Position numbers and translations under genes: made by a program. From Pseudomonas sp. MWU13-2105 (GTDB taxonomy: Bacteria; Pseudomonadota; Gammaproteobacteria; Pseudomonadales; Pseudomonadaceae), in the NCBI RefSeq assembly GCF_023242315.1, contig NZ_JALLIY010000002.1:186001-250000 (forward strand): a stretch of 64,000 bases of DNA. Reading direction: 5' to 3'. The notes beneath the pieces are model-generated. The model ran no database searches and had not been told where the DNA came from. It saw only the letters and a list, made by a program, of their open reading frames with translations. Of this stretch, positions 28,018 through 38,598 are shown in pieces. Position 1 is the stretch's first letter, and each line of letters opens with the position of its first letter.

Positions 28018-28971
28018 TCAGCGGGCTTGCAGCTTGCGCTCAATGGCATCCATCAGCAGGCCGCCGATGTCGGTGCCGAAGGCGTTGTCGATTTCGCGGA
28101 TGCAGGTCGGGCTGGTGACGTTGATTTCCGTCAGGTGCTCGCCGATCACGTCCAGGCCGACGAACAGCAGGCCTTTTTCGCGCAAGGTCGGACCGACCTG
28201 GGCGGCGATCCAGCGGTCGCGCTCGGTCAGCGGACGGGCTTCGCCGCGGCCACCGGCCGCCAGGTTGCCGCGGGTTTCACCGGCCGCGGGGATCCGCGCC
28301 AGGCAATACGGTACCGGCTCGCCATCGACCATCAGGATACGCTTGTCGCCGTCCTTGATCCCCGGCAGGTAGGCCTGCGCCATGATCTGCTGGCTGCCCA
28401 GGGCGGTCAGGGTCTCGAGGATCACCGACAGGTTCGGATCACCGACCCGGTGGCGGAAGATCGAGGTACCGCCCATGCCGTCCAGCGGCTTGAGGATGAC
28501 ATCGCCATGTTTGGCGGCAAACTCGCGCAACACATCGGCGCGCCGACTGACCAGGGTCGCCGGCGTGCACTGCGGGAACTGGGTGGCGAAGAGTTTTTCG
28601 TTGCAGTCGCGCAGGCTCTGCGGCTTGTTGACCACCAGCACCCCGGCGCGCTCGGCCTGTTCCAGCAGGTAGGTGGAGTAGACGAACTCCATGTCGAAGG
28701 GCGGATCCTTGCGCATCAGGATCACGTCCAGGTCGCTCAAGGCCGTGTCGGTCTCGGCTTCCAGTTCGAACCAGTGCTCGGGGTTGGCGAAGACTTTCAG
28801 TGGCCGCATCCGCGCCCGCGCCACGCCGGCATCCTGGTACAGGTCCTGCTGCTCCATGTAGAACAGGCTCCAGCCGCGCGCCTGGGCGGCCAGCAACATC
28901 GCCAGGGAGCTGTCCTTTTTATAGGAAATGTTGGCGATGGGGTCCATGACAATCCCGAGACGAACGCTCAT
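28018..28971 (-). CDS. gshB: Glutathione synthetase GshB
   Basis: A 317-residue ATP-grasp enzyme that joins gamma-glutamylcysteine and glycine. Stretches typical of the bacterial enzyme are RKDPPFDMEFVYSTYLLE, LKPLDGMGGTSIFR (ATP loop), GGRGEARPLTERD, and EINVTSPTCIREID near the C-terminus. It lies 77 bases upstream of tonB3 on the minus strand and diverges from pilG. Confidence 0.97.
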   Translation of the reverse strand: MSVRLGIVMDPIANISYKKDSSLAMLLAAQARGWSLFYMEQQDLYQDAGVARARMRPLKVFANPEHWFELEAETDTALSDLDVILMRKDPPFDMEFVYSTYLLEQAERAGVLVVNKPQSLRDCNEKLFATQFPQCTPATLVSRRADVLREFAAKHGDVILKPLDGMGGTSIFRHRVGDPNLSVILETLTALGSQQIMAQAYLPGIKDGDKRILMVDGEPVPYCLARIPAAGETRGNLAAGGRGEARPLTERDRWIAAQVGPTLREKGLLFVGLDVIGEHLTEINVTSPTCIREIDNAFGTDIGGLLMDAIERKLQAR

Positions 28972-29222
28972 GGGCTATATCCTCTATGGGCCGTGATGGC
29001 CGAAATGGCTTGAAAAAGTGGCGTCAGAGTGGCGCTACACCGATTCCCGGTCAAGGAAAAACCGCCTGTCCCGGTGGGGTCGGGGGCGGTTGATAGATTG
29101 CATCTTGAGACTGTGCTAAAAAGGCTCGCATGCCGCTCGAAGCGCTTACACATCAAGGGCTTCGCGCCTGAAAAGCGCTTAAATGCAGTCAATCGAGTCG
29201 CTGTGGCGATGGTAGAGCAGAT

Positions 29223-29630
29223 ATGGAACAGCATTCCACAGCCTTGAAAGTGATGGTCATCGACGACTCCAAGACGATTCGCCGAACCGCCGAGACGCTG
29301 TTGAAACACGTGGGTTGCGAAGTGATCACGGCCATCGACGGCTTCGATGCGCTGGCCAAGATCGCCGACCATCATCCGGGTATCATCTTCGTCGATATCA
29401 TGATGCCGCGCCTGGATGGCTACCAGACCTGCGCCCTGATCAAGAACAACCGTGCGTTCAAGTCCACGCCGGTGATCATGCTGTCCTCCAAGGACGGCCT
29501 GTTCGACAAGGCCAAGGGGCGTATCGTCGGTTCCGATCAGTTTTTGACCAAACCGTTCAGCAAGGAAGAACTGCTGGCCGCGATCAAGGCCCATGTGCCG
29601 GGTTTCGCGGCGGTAGAACAAGCACATTGA
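29223..29630 (+). CDS. pilG: Type IV pilus response regulator PilG
   Basis: A 135-residue single-domain CheY-like regulator: acidic pair VIDDSKTIRRT, phospho-acceptor Asp in IIFVDIMMPRLDGYQ, and the lysine in FLTKPFSKEELL. In P. aeruginosa PilG is phosphorylated by ChpA and promotes pilus extension and cAMP production. First gene of the Chp cluster; the 251-base gap to gshB should contain the cluster promoter, but no convincing -35/-10 pair was found. Confidence 0.96.
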   Translation: MEQHSTALKVMVIDDSKTIRRTAETLLKHVGCEVITAIDGFDALAKIADHHPGIIFVDIMMPRLDGYQTCALIKNNRAFKSTPVIMLSSKDGLFDKAKGRIVGSDQFLTKPFSKEELLAAIKAHVPGFAAVEQAH

Positions 29631-29675
29631 CGGCCGGCCGCCTGGCCGCCCGCCTTATAAGCAGTGGGGAACACC

Positions 29676-30041
29676 ATGGCACGTATCCTGATCGTCGATG
29701 ATTCGCCGACTGAAATGTACAAACTGACCGGCATGCTGGAAAAGCACGGTCATGAGGTGCTCAAGGCCGAGAACGGCGCCGATGGCGTGGCCCTGGCCCG
29801 CCAGGAAAAGCCCGACGCGGTGTTGATGGACATCGTCATGCCCGGCCTCAATGGCTTCCAGGCCACCCGGCAGCTGACCAAGGACAGTGAAACCAGCCAT
29901 ATCCCGGTGATCATCATCACCACCAAGGATCAGGAAACCGACAAGGTCTGGGGCACGCGCCAGGGCGCTCGCGACTACCTGACCAAACCGGTGGAAGAAG
30001 ACACCCTGATCAAGACCCTGAACAGCGTCCTCGCCGGCTGA
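29676..30041 (+). CDS. pilH: Type IV pilus response regulator PilH
   Basis: A 121-residue CheY-like receiver: ILIVDDSPTEMYKLTG, phospho-acceptor in AVLMDIVMPGLNGFQ, and YLTKPVEEDTL. In P. aeruginosa it acts opposite to PilG and helps retraction and directional reversal. The start at 29676 follows GGGGA; four extra residues from an upstream frame are not conserved. pilI begins 12 bases later. Confidence 0.95.
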   Translation: MARILIVDDSPTEMYKLTGMLEKHGHEVLKAENGADGVALARQEKPDAVLMDIVMPGLNGFQATRQLTKDSETSHIPVIIITTKDQETDKVWGTRQGARDYLTKPVEEDTLIKTLNSVLAG

Positions 30042-30053
30042 CGGCCCGCGCCC

Positions 30054-30605
30054 ATGAGCCCGTCGCAGACCGCCTTCCAGCTGCTGCTGGAAATCGACCA
30101 GCGCTGTCGCCTGTTGGCGGCCGACCTGCCGTCGCAGCAGGCCCGCCAGGATACCTGGAGCGGCATCGGCTTTCGCCTCGGCGAGCACTGGTACGTGGCG
30201 CCGATGGGCGAAGTCGGCGAAGTCCTGCATGAGCCGCGTCATACCCTGTTGCCGGGGGTGAAGCCCTGGGTCAAGGGCGTGGCCAACCTGCGCGGACGCC
30301 TGCTGCCGATCATGGACCTGTGCGGTTTTTTCGGTCATGAGCTGTCCGCCTTGCGCAAACAGCGGCGGGTGCTGGTGGTGGAGTACAAAGATGTGTTCGC
30401 CGGCCTGATGGTGGATGAAGTGGCTGGCCTGCAACACTTTCCCCGGGGCGGCCAGCAAGGGCTTGCACTGCCGCCGCCGGATGCGGCGGTGGCGCCCTTT
30501 GTCCAGGGCCGTTTCGAGCGTGAACGCAGTTGGTGGGTGTTCAGCCCGTTTGCCCTGGCGCAGGCGCCGGGGTTTCTGGATGTGGCCTTACAGGCAGGGG
30601 CCTGA
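30054..30605 (+). CDS. pilI: Type IV pilus chemosensory adaptor PilI (CheW-like)
   Basis: A 183-residue CheW-domain protein that links the receptor PilJ to the kinase ChpA. The domain runs from about residue 35 (GIGFRLGEHWYVAPMGEVGEV) and includes PGVKPWVKGVANLRGRLLPIMDL, the usual CheW core. It is set between pilH and pilJ with tiny gaps. Confidence 0.94.
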   Translation: MSPSQTAFQLLLEIDQRCRLLAADLPSQQARQDTWSGIGFRLGEHWYVAPMGEVGEVLHEPRHTLLPGVKPWVKGVANLRGRLLPIMDLCGFFGHELSALRKQRRVLVVEYKDVFAGLMVDEVAGLQHFPRGGQQGLALPPPDAAVAPFVQGRFERERSWWVFSPFALAQAPGFLDVALQAGA

Positions 30606-30608
30606 TCG

Positions 30609-32666
30609 ATGACAAACGCTAAACCGGGCAAACCGTTGGCAGCTTCGCGCAGTCGTTCGCAGATCATCGTGCTGTTTATCGCCCTGATCGTGTTCATCAT
30701 GCTGCTGTTCGCCAACTTCGCCTACCTGAACACCCAGTCCACCTACGACAAGCAATACATCAGCCATGCCGGCGAGCTGCGGGTGCTGTCCCAGCGGATC
30801 GCCAAGAACGCCACCGAGGCGGCGTCCGGCAAGGCCGCGGCGTTCAAGCTGCTGAGCGATGCGCGCAACGATTTCGCCCAGCGCTGGGGTTACCTGAAGA
30901 AAGGCGACCCGACCACCGGGCTGCCCGCCGCGCCGCCCGCCGTGCGTACGGAAATGCACGCCGTGCAGCAGGACTGGGAAAACCTGCTGCGCAACACCGA
31001 CGCCATCCTCGCCAGCGAACAGACCGTGCTGTCGTTGCATCAGGTGGCCGCGACCCTGGCCGAAACCGTGCCGCAGTTGCAGGTCGAATACGAAAAGGTC
31101 GTGGAAATCCTCCTGCAACGCGGCGCCCCGGCGGCGCAGGTGGCCATGGCCCAGCGCCAGTCGTTGCTCGCCGAGCGGATCCTCGGCGCGGTGAACACCG
31201 TGCTGGCCGGCGATGAAACCTCGTCCCAGGCCGCCGATGCCTTCGGGCGCGACGCCGCCCGTTTCGGCCAGGTGCTCAACGGCATGCTGCAGGGTAATGC
31301 GACCCTGAAAATCACCCAGGTCGAAGACAAGGACGCCCGCGCCCGCCTGGGGGATATCGCCGAGCTCTTCGAATTCGTCTCGGGCTCGGTGGATGAAATC
31401 CTCGAAACCTCGCCGCAGCTGTTCCAGGTCCGCGAGTCGGCGGGCAATATCTTCAGCCTGTCGCAAACCCTGCTGGACGAAGCCTCGCACCTGGCCAACG
31501 GTTTTGAAAACCTCGCCGGCGAACGCTCCCTGGACACCATCGGTGGTTATGTCCTCGGCTTGCTGGCCCTGGCCTCGATCATCCTGATCGGCCTGGTGAT
31601 GGTCCGCGAGACCAACCGGCAACTGCACGAGACCGCCGAGAAGAACGAGCGCAACCAGCACGCGATCATGCGCCTGCTGGATGAAATCGAGGACCTGGCC
31701 GACGGTGACCTGACCGTGACCGCCTCGGTTACCGAAGATTTCACCGGGACCATTGCCGACTCCATCAACTATTCCGTCGACCAGTTGCGCGATCTGGTGG
31801 CCACCATCAACCTCACCGCCGGCCAGGTCGCCGCCGCCGTGCAGGAAACCCAGGCCACCGCCATGCAACTGGCCGAGGCCTCCGAGCACCAGGCCCAGCA
31901 GATTTCCGAAGCCTCCACCGCCATCAGCGACATGGCCGAGTCCATCGACCAGGTCTCGGCCAATGCCGCCGAGTCGTCGGCGGTGGCCGAACGCTCGGTG
32001 GAAATCGCCAACAAGGGCAACGAGGTGGTGCACAACACCATCCACGGCATGGACAATATTCGCGAACAGATCCAGGACACCGCCAAGCGGATCAAGCGTC
32101 TCGGCGAGTCTTCCCAGGAAATCGGCGATATCGTCAGCCTGATCGACGACATTGCCGACCAGACCAATATCCTCGCCCTCAACGCGGCGATTCAGGCGTC
32201 CATGGCCGGCGATGCCGGGCGCGGTTTCGCGGTGGTGGCCGATGAAGTGCAACGCCTGGCGGAACGTTCGTCGGCGGCGACCCGGCAGATCGAGACTCTG
32301 GTGCGGGCGATCCAGACCGACACCAACGAGGCGGTGATCTCCATGGAGCAGACCACCACCGAAGTGGTGCGCGGCGCCCGCCTGGCCCAGGATGCCGGGG
32401 TGGCCCTGGAAGAGATCGAAGGCGTGTCCAAGACCCTGGCCGCCTTGATCCAGAGTATTTCCAACGCGGCCCAGCAACAGACTTCGTCGGCGGGGCAGAT
32501 TTCGCTGACCATGAACGTGATCCAGCAGATCACCACCCAGACCTCATCGGGTTCGACCGCCACTGCCGAGAGCATCGGCAACCTGGCGAAAATGGCCAGC
32601 CAACTGCGGCGTTCGGTCTCCGGCTTTACCTTGCCGGCGACGCAAGATGCGCGTGAAACCCGTTAG
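30609..32666 (+). CDS. pilJ: Type IV pilus chemoreceptor PilJ
   Basis: A 685-residue methyl-accepting chemotaxis protein. Two membrane helices (about residues 17-39 and 313-332) flank a periplasmic domain with PilJ-type repeats. A HAMP segment and a long signalling coiled coil follow, with the tip reading [23 protein letters not shown]. The tip has IQASMAG where classical receptors have IEAARAG, as in known PilJ. It feeds ChpA through PilI. Confidence 0.96.
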   Translation: MTNAKPGKPLAASRSRSQIIVLFIALIVFIMLLFANFAYLNTQSTYDKQYISHAGELRVLSQRIAKNATEAASGKAAAFKLLSDARNDFAQRWGYLKKGDPTTGLPAAPPAVRTEMHAVQQDWENLLRNTDAILASEQTVLSLHQVAATLAETVPQLQVEYEKVVEILLQRGAPAAQVAMAQRQSLLAERILGAVNTVLAGDETSSQAADAFGRDAARFGQVLNGMLQGNATLKITQVEDKDARARLGDIAELFEFVSGSVDEILETSPQLFQVRESAGNIFSLSQTLLDEASHLANGFENLAGERSLDTIGGYVLGLLALASIILIGLVMVRETNRQLHETAEKNERNQHAIMRLLDEIEDLADGDLTVTASVTEDFTGTIADSINYSVDQLRDLVATINLTAGQVAAAVQETQATAMQLAEASEHQAQQISEASTAISDMAESIDQVSANAAESSAVAERSVEIANKGNEVVHNTIHGMDNIREQIQDTAKRIKRLGESSQEIGDIVSLIDDIADQTNILALNAAIQASMAGDAGRGFAVVADEVQRLAERSSAATRQIETLVRAIQTDTNEAVISMEQTTTEVVRGARLAQDAGVALEEIEGVSKTLAALIQSISNAAQQQTSSAGQISLTMNVIQQITTQTSSGSTATAESIGNLAKMASQLRRSVSGFTLPATQDARETR

Positions 32667-32676
32667 TGGAGTCGTC

Positions 32677-35600
32677 ATGAGCGATCAGCACGACTATGTG
32701 GCCCTGGAATGGGTCAAGGGCGAAATCGCCGATACCCTGAAGCAGGCGCGCCAGGCCCTGGATGCCTACGATGAGCCGGCGCACTCGGCCCAGGACATCG
32801 CCGAATGCCTGGAATGCATCCACCAGGTCCATGGCAGCCTGCAGATGGTCGAGTTCTACGGTGCGGCCCTACTCGCCGAAGAAACCGAAGCCCTGGCCCT
32901 GGCCGTGGAGCAAGGACGGGTGGTCGATCTGCCGGAAGCGCTGAAATTGCTGCGCCAGGCCCTGGGGCAGATGCCGCTGTACCTGGACCGGGTCCACAGT
33001 GCCCGCCGCGATCTGCCGTTGGTGGTGCTGCCGCTGCTCAACGACCTGCGCAGCGCCCGCGGCGAAAGCCTGCTCTCGGAAACCAGCCTGTTCAGCCCGA
33101 CCCTGCCGGAGGTCCCCGCGCTGGACGAGGCGAGCCTCGCCGAATTGACCCCGGCGGAACTGCCGGCCTTGTTGCGCAAGCTGCGGCAAATGCTGCAGAC
33201 CGCGCTGGTCGGTTTGCTGCGCGAACAGGACGACGAGACCAACCTCGGCTATATGGCCAAGGTCTTCGCGCGCCTGGAAAGCCTCTGCCTGGAGGCGCCG
33301 TTGGGCGCGCTCTGGCAAGTCGCTTCGGCGCTGGTCGAGGGCATGCTTGCCGGGACCATCGCCAACAGCCCGGCCCTGCGCAGCCTGCTCAAGGACTCCG
33401 ACAAGGAACTCAAGCGCCTGCTGGAGCAGGGCATTGCCGGAATCAATCAGCCGGCCCCGGAAGAATTGCTCAAGAGCCTGCTGTTCTATATCGCCAAGGC
33501 GCGGCAGCCGACGGCGCAGATGTTTGCCTTGAAAGAACGTTATGGCCTCGATGAGGCCCTGCCGGATACGGCAGTGGTCGACGAAGAGCGGGCGCGCCTG
33601 GCCGGTCCGGACCGCGATGCGATGCGTTCGGTGGTCGCGGCGCTGTGCGAGGAGCTGGTGCGGGTCAAGGAGCGCCTGCATCTGTTCGTGCGTGGCGACC
33701 GCCAGCACACCGACGAGCTGTCCAGCCTGCTGGCGCCCCTGCGGCAGATCGCCGATACCCTGGCGGTGCTCGGCTTCGGTCAGCCGCGCAAGGTCATCAT
33801 CGACCAGACGGCGGTGGTCCTGGGCCTGGTCCAGGGCCAGCGCGAACCGAATGACGCGGTGCTGATGGACGTTGCCGGGGCCTTGCTCTACGTCGAGGCG
33901 ACCCTGGCCGGGATGATCGGCACCGTGGAACCGGAAAGTCGCGAGGAAAGTCGCCTGCCGACCACCGACCTGACCCAGATCCACCAGTTGGTGGTCAAGG
34001 AGTCGCGGATCTGCCTGCAACAGGCCAAGGACCTGATCATCGAGTACATCGATGCCGACTGGGACCGCGAGCGCTTGCTACCCTTGCCCGAGCTGCTGAC
34101 CCAGGTCCGTGGCGCCTTGTCGATGATTCCCCTCGGCCGGGCCGCGAGCCTGCTGGAAACCTGCAATCGTTATATCCACGACCATCTGTTGAATGGCCCG
34201 CAACCGCCGTCCTGGCAGCAACTTGACCGCCTGGCCGATGCCCTGACCAGTATCGAGTACTACCTCGAACGCTTGGGCGAAGACCACGAGGCGCCGGGTG
34301 AACGGGTGCTGGACATGGCCGAGGAAAGCCTCGACGCCCTTGGCTATACGCCTGCCGAACAGGACGTGCCGGTGCTCGAGGATGTCCTCAGCCCCAACGA
34401 AGCCCTGGTGATGCAGGACTTGCAGACGCTGGACAACCCGCAGGTGGTGCAGTCCCTGGCCGATGTCCTGGCCAGCCCGGTGTCGGCTCTCAACCCGCCG
34501 GCCCGCCAGGTGCCGGGCAGTTTGCTGCCGCCACCGGGCGACGAGGCGCCGGTGGACGATGAATTACGTGAAGTCTTCCTTGAAGAATGCGCGGAAGTGC
34601 TCGATGTACTGCGCGAATACCTGCCGCGCTGGGCGCTGAATACCGAGAGCAAGTCAGCCCTGACCGAGTTGCGCCGGGCGTTCCATACGCTCAAGGGCAG
34701 CGGCCGGATGGTCCGGGCGCTGGTACTGGGGGAGCTGGCCTGGGCCGTGGAGAACCTGCTCAACCGTGTGCTCGAACACAGCGTCGAGGCCGACGCCGCG
34801 GTCCACCAATTGCTCGACGATGTGCTGCGGGTGTTGCCGGAACTGGTCAGCGAGTTTGCCGCACAGGCCCAGCGTCAGCGCGACGATGTCGACCTGTTGG
34901 CCGCCCGCGCCCATGAGTTGGCGGGTTCGGGCGAGAGCGGGAGCGGGGACGAGACAGAGACCGAGGATGAGTCGATCGACCGGCAGTTGCTGGAGATTTT
35001 CCGCAACGAGGCCGAGACCCACCTGGACAGCCTCAACCATTTCCTCGAACAGGCCACCGAACACCTGCCGCTGGCCGCCAGCGACGAATTGCAACGTGCC
35101 TTGCACACCCTCAAGGGCAGCGCCTACGTAGCGGGCGTGCGACCGATCGCCGAACTGGCGGCGCCGTTCTACCATCTGGTGCGTGAGTTCAAGGCCCACC
35201 TGTTGCCACTGGACCTGGACGAGGTCGAGCTGCTGCTGGAGGCCGAGGTCCTGTTGCACCAGGGCTTGAAGCAACTGGCGGACGATCCGTTGGCGGCCAT
35301 CGACGGTGCCCCGGAGCTGATCCGGCGTGCCGAGGCGCTGCTCGCGGCCCGGCTGGAGTCCTTGCTCAGCGTGGCCAGCAGCACCAAGCGCGACCCGCAA
35401 CTGATCAACAACTTCCTCGCCCAGGGCATGGACATCCTGCTCGACGCGGAGAACCTGCTGCTGCGCTGGCAACAGCACCCCGGCGAGCGCCAGGAACTCA
35501 ACGAGCTGCTGGACGAACTGACCACCCTCGGCCAGGGCGCCCACAGTGCCGACCTGCACCCGGTGGACGAGCTCTGCGAAGCCTTGCTCGACCTGTACGG

Positions 35601-38598
35601 TGCGGTCGAAGAAAGCAGCCTGGCGGTCAGCGAGCGGTTTTTCCATGAGGCGCAGAACGCCCATGAAGCGCTGATCAACATGTTCGACGAACTGGCCGCC
35701 GGCCAGGAAATCAAAGCACAGCCGGAACGGCTCCGGGCCTTGCGCGAGCTGCTCGACGAGGCCCTCGACCCGTCCGCCACCGGCTTGATCAAGACTGACG
35801 GCAGTCGTGCCCTGAGCGTTGCCGAGTTGGGCGCCGCGACTGCCGAGGCGAGCCAGGCTCTCGATGAGGTGGACCTCGACGATGAGATCGTGGTGATCTT
35901 CCTCGAAGAGGCCGCGGATATCCTCGACAGTGCCGGCGCGGCCTTGCTGCGCTGGCTCGACGAGCCGGACAACGCCACGCCGCTGTTGTCCCTGCAACGC
36001 GACTTGCACACCCTCAAGGGCGGCGCGCGGATGGCCGAGATCGGCCCGGTGGGCGATCTGGCCCACGAGCTGGAAAATCTCTATGAAGGGCTGGTGGACC
36101 GGCGCTTCAGTCATTCTCCCGAACTGGCGCTGCTGTTGCAGAAAAGCCATGACCGCCTGGCGGTCCTGCTCGACCAGCTCCAGGGGCATCAACCCCTGGG
36201 CGATCCGAGTGCGCTGATCGAGAGCTTGCGTCTGTTCCGCCAGGGTAGCAGCGCGCCGCTGGAAGTCAGCGAAGCCGCAGAAACGCCTGGGGCCCTTACC
36301 GGCAACGACCCGGAGTTGTTGGAGATCTTCCTTGAAGAAGGTTTCGATATCCTCGAAAGCTCCGGCGCGGCCTTGCTGCGCTGGCAGACTGAGCCGGCAA
36401 ATCGCCAGGACGTGGAAACCCTGCTGCGCGACCTGCACACCCTCAAGGGCAGTGCGCGCATGGTGGAAATCGCGCCGATCGGCGACCTGGCCCATGAGCT
36501 GGAGTTTCTCTACGAAGGATTGTCGGCGGGGCTGCTGCAACCGAGTGTCGAGCTATTCGGCCTGTTGCAGGCCGGTCATGATCGACTGGCGCAGATGCTC
36601 GATGCGGTGCGCGCCGAACAGCCGGTACTGCCCGCCGATGCGCTGATCCAGGATATCCAGGCGTTTGGCCGGCAGTCGCCGGTCAATCTACCGGTCGCGG
36701 CCGCGGTTGTCGCGCCGGCCGCGGCCAAGCCCGAGGTGCCGACGGTGACCGAGGCCGAGCGGGCGGCCCAGGATATGGTCAAGGTCTCGGCGGATGTGCT
36801 CGAAGACCTGGTCAACCTGGCGGGCGAAACCTCGATCTTCCGTGGCCGTATCGAACAGCAGGTCAATGACGCCAGGATCGCGCTCAACGAGATGGAGACC
36901 ACCATCGAGCGCATGCGCGACCAGTTGCGCCGCCTCGATACCGAGACCCAGGGGCGGATTCTCAGCCGTCAGCAGGTGGAAGCCGAGCGCCTGGGTTATG
37001 AAGAATTCGATCCGCTGGAAATGGACCGGCATTCGCAGTTGCAGCAACTGTCGCGAGCTTTGTTCGAATCCGCCTCCGACTTGCTGGATCTCAAGGAAAC
37101 CCTGGCCGGGCGCAACCAGGATGCGGAAAACCTGTTGGCGCAACAGGCGCGGGTCAACACCCAGTTGCAGGAAGGCCTGATGCGCACGCGCATGGTGCCG
37201 TTCGAGCGCCTGGTGCCGCGCCTCAAGCGCATCGTCCGGCAGGTGGCGGGGGAGTTGGGCAAGGAGGTCGATTTCGTCGTCGGCAATGCCGAGGGCGAGA
37301 TGGACCGCAATGTCCTGGAGCGCATGGTCGCGCCCCTGGAGCATATGTTGCGCAATGCCGTCGACCACGGCCTGGAAAATGCCGAAGGCCGGCGTGCCGC
37401 CGGCAAGCCGGAACAGGGGCTGATCACCCTGGACCTGTCCCACGAAGGTGGTGACATCGTCTTCGATATTCGTGATGACGGCGCCGGGGTGCCGCTCGAA
37501 GCGGTACGGCGCAAGGCGATCAAGCGCGGGTTGTTGGAGCCGGACATGCCGATCAGCGATCGCGACGTGTTGCAGTTCATCCTCCAGCCGGGCTTTTCCA
37601 CGGCGGAAAAGATCACCCAGATTTCCGGGCGCGGCGTCGGCATGGACGTGGTCCACGAAGAGGTGCGGCAACTGGGCGGCAGCATGCGCATCGATTCCAT
37701 CCCGGGACAGGGCGTGCACTTCCAGATCCGCCTGCCGTTCAGCGTCTCGGTGAACCGTGCGTTGATGGTGCAGTGTGCCGACGAGCAATATGCGGTGCCG
37801 TTGAACACCGTGGAAGGGCTGGTGCGGGTGTTGCCGGGGGAACTGGAAGGTTATTACCAACTGGATCCGCCGCGTTACGAATACGCCGGGCAGACCTATG
37901 AACTGCGCTACCTCGGTGAACTGCTGCAAACCGTGGGCAAGCCGAAGTTGCTCGGCCAGAACCTGGCGCTGCCGGTGTTGCTGGTGCACTGCAATGACCA
38001 GCGCATGGCGCTGCAAGTGGACGCCCTGGCGGGTTCGCGGGAAATCGTGGTGAAGAACCTCGGGCCGCAGTTCGCCGCGGTGCCGGGGCTGTCGGGGGCG
38101 ACCATCCTCGGCGATGGTCGCGTGGTGCTGATTCTCGATTTGATTGCCCATGTGCGCAACGCCCTGGCACGGCCGCCGGTACAGTCCTCGTCCAATGGTA
38201 ACGGCGTGGATGCGACGCCGGTGCGTCCGACCCTGGTGATGGTGGTGGACGACTCGGTCACCGTGCGCAAGGTCACCAGTCGCCTGTTGGAACGCAACGG
38301 CATGAACGTGCTGACGGCCAAGGATGGGGTGGATGCCATGATGTTGCTGGAGGAGCACACCCCGGACCTGATGCTGCTGGACATTGAAATGCCGCGCATG
38401 GACGGTTTCGAGGTGGCGACGCGGATCCGTAACGATGCGCGGCTCAAGGACTTGCCGATCATCATGATCACTTCGCGGACCGGGCAGAAACACCGCGACC
38501 GGGCCATGGCCATTGGCGTCAACGAATACCTGGGCAAGCCCTACCAGGAGTCGGCGTTGCTGGAGAGCATAGCCCATTGGAGCCAGCTTCATGCATGA
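32677..38598 (+). CDS. chpA: Chemosensory histidine kinase ChpA with multiple phosphotransfer domains
   Basis: A 1973-residue CheA-like hybrid kinase. An N-terminal Hpt-like motif has His49 (HQVHGS). Canonical HTLKG motifs put phosphorylatable histidines at about 670, 810, 1111 and 1254. Degenerate modules near 475-500 (LTQVRGALSM) and about 960 (LGQGAHSADL) have Thr or Ser in place. The kinase core carries EHMLRNAVDHGLENAEGR, DDGAGV and GRGVGMDVV; a CheW domain and a C-terminal receiver (LLDIEMPRMDGFEV) follow. The start at 32677 has TGGAG upstream. It controls pilus-driven motility. Confidence 0.96.
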   Translation: MSDQHDYVALEWVKGEIADTLKQARQALDAYDEPAHSAQDIAECLECIHQVHGSLQMVEFYGAALLAEETEALALAVEQGRVVDLPEALKLLRQALGQMPLYLDRVHSARRDLPLVVLPLLNDLRSARGESLLSETSLFSPTLPEVPALDEASLAELTPAELPALLRKLRQMLQTALVGLLREQDDETNLGYMAKVFARLESLCLEAPLGALWQVASALVEGMLAGTIANSPALRSLLKDSDKELKRLLEQGIAGINQPAPEELLKSLLFYIAKARQPTAQMFALKERYGLDEALPDTAVVDEERARLAGPDRDAMRSVVAALCEELVRVKERLHLFVRGDRQHTDELSSLLAPLRQIADTLAVLGFGQPRKVIIDQTAVVLGLVQGQREPNDAVLMDVAGALLYVEATLAGMIGTVEPESREESRLPTTDLTQIHQLVVKESRICLQQAKDLIIEYIDADWDRERLLPLPELLTQVRGALSMIPLGRAASLLETCNRYIHDHLLNGPQPPSWQQLDRLADALTSIEYYLERLGEDHEAPGERVLDMAEESLDALGYTPAEQDVPVLEDVLSPNEALVMQDLQTLDNPQVVQSLADVLASPVSALNPPARQVPGSLLPPPGDEAPVDDELREVFLEECAEVLDVLREYLPRWALNTESKSALTELRRAFHTLKGSGRMVRALVLGELAWAVENLLNRVLEHSVEADAAVHQLLDDVLRVLPELVSEFAAQAQRQRDDVDLLAARAHELAGSGESGSGDETETEDESIDRQLLEIFRNEAETHLDSLNHFLEQATEHLPLAASDELQRALHTLKGSAYVAGVRPIAELAAPFYHLVREFKAHLLPLDLDEVELLLEAEVLLHQGLKQLADDPLAAIDGAPELIRRAEALLAARLESLLSVASSTKRDPQLINNFLAQGMDILLDAENLLLRWQQHPGERQELNELLDELTTLGQGAHSADLHPVDELCEALLDLYGAVEESSLAVSERFFHEAQNAHEALINMFDELAAGQEIKAQPERLRALRELLDEALDPSATGLIKTDGSRALSVAELGAATAEASQALDEVDLDDEIVVIFLEEAADILDSAGAALLRWLDEPDNATPLLSLQRDLHTLKGGARMAEIGPVGDLAHELENLYEGLVDRRFSHSPELALLLQKSHDRLAVLLDQLQGHQPLGDPSALIESLRLFRQGSSAPLEVSEAAETPGALTGNDPELLEIFLEEGFDILESSGAALLRWQTEPANRQDVETLLRDLHTLKGSARMVEIAPIGDLAHELEFLYEGLSAGLLQPSVELFGLLQAGHDRLAQMLDAVRAEQPVLPADALIQDIQAFGRQSPVNLPVAAAVVAPAAAKPEVPTVTEAERAAQDMVKVSADVLEDLVNLAGETSIFRGRIEQQVNDARIALNEMETTIERMRDQLRRLDTETQGRILSRQQVEAERLGYEEFDPLEMDRHSQLQQLSRALFESASDLLDLKETLAGRNQDAENLLAQQARVNTQLQEGLMRTRMVPFERLVPRLKRIVRQVAGELGKEVDFVVGNAEGEMDRNVLERMVAPLEHMLRNAVDHGLENAEGRRAAGKPEQGLITLDLSHEGGDIVFDIRDDGAGVPLEAVRRKAIKRGLLEPDMPISDRDVLQFILQPGFSTAEKITQISGRGVGMDVVHEEVRQLGGSMRIDSIPGQGVHFQIRLPFSVSVNRALMVQCADEQYAVPLNTVEGLVRVLPGELEGYYQLDPPRYEYAGQTYELRYLGELLQTVGKPKLLGQNLALPVLLVHCNDQRMALQVDALAGSREIVVKNLGPQFAAVPGLSGATILGDGRVVLILDLIAHVRNALARPPVQSSSNGNGVDATPVRPTLVMVVDDSVTVRKVTSRLLERNGMNVLTAKDGVDAMMLLEEHTPDLMLLDIEMPRMDGFEVATRIRNDARLKDLPIIMITSRTGQKHRDRAMAIGVNEYLGKPYQESALLESIAHWSQLHA

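Noticed and set aside
29090..29120. TTGATA and TGCTAA as a pilG promoter
   Set aside because: The -10-like box matches consensus too poorly to support.
30588..32477. 629-residue minus-strand frame across pilJ
   Set aside because: Antisense shadow of pilJ, glycine- and histidine-rich without domains.
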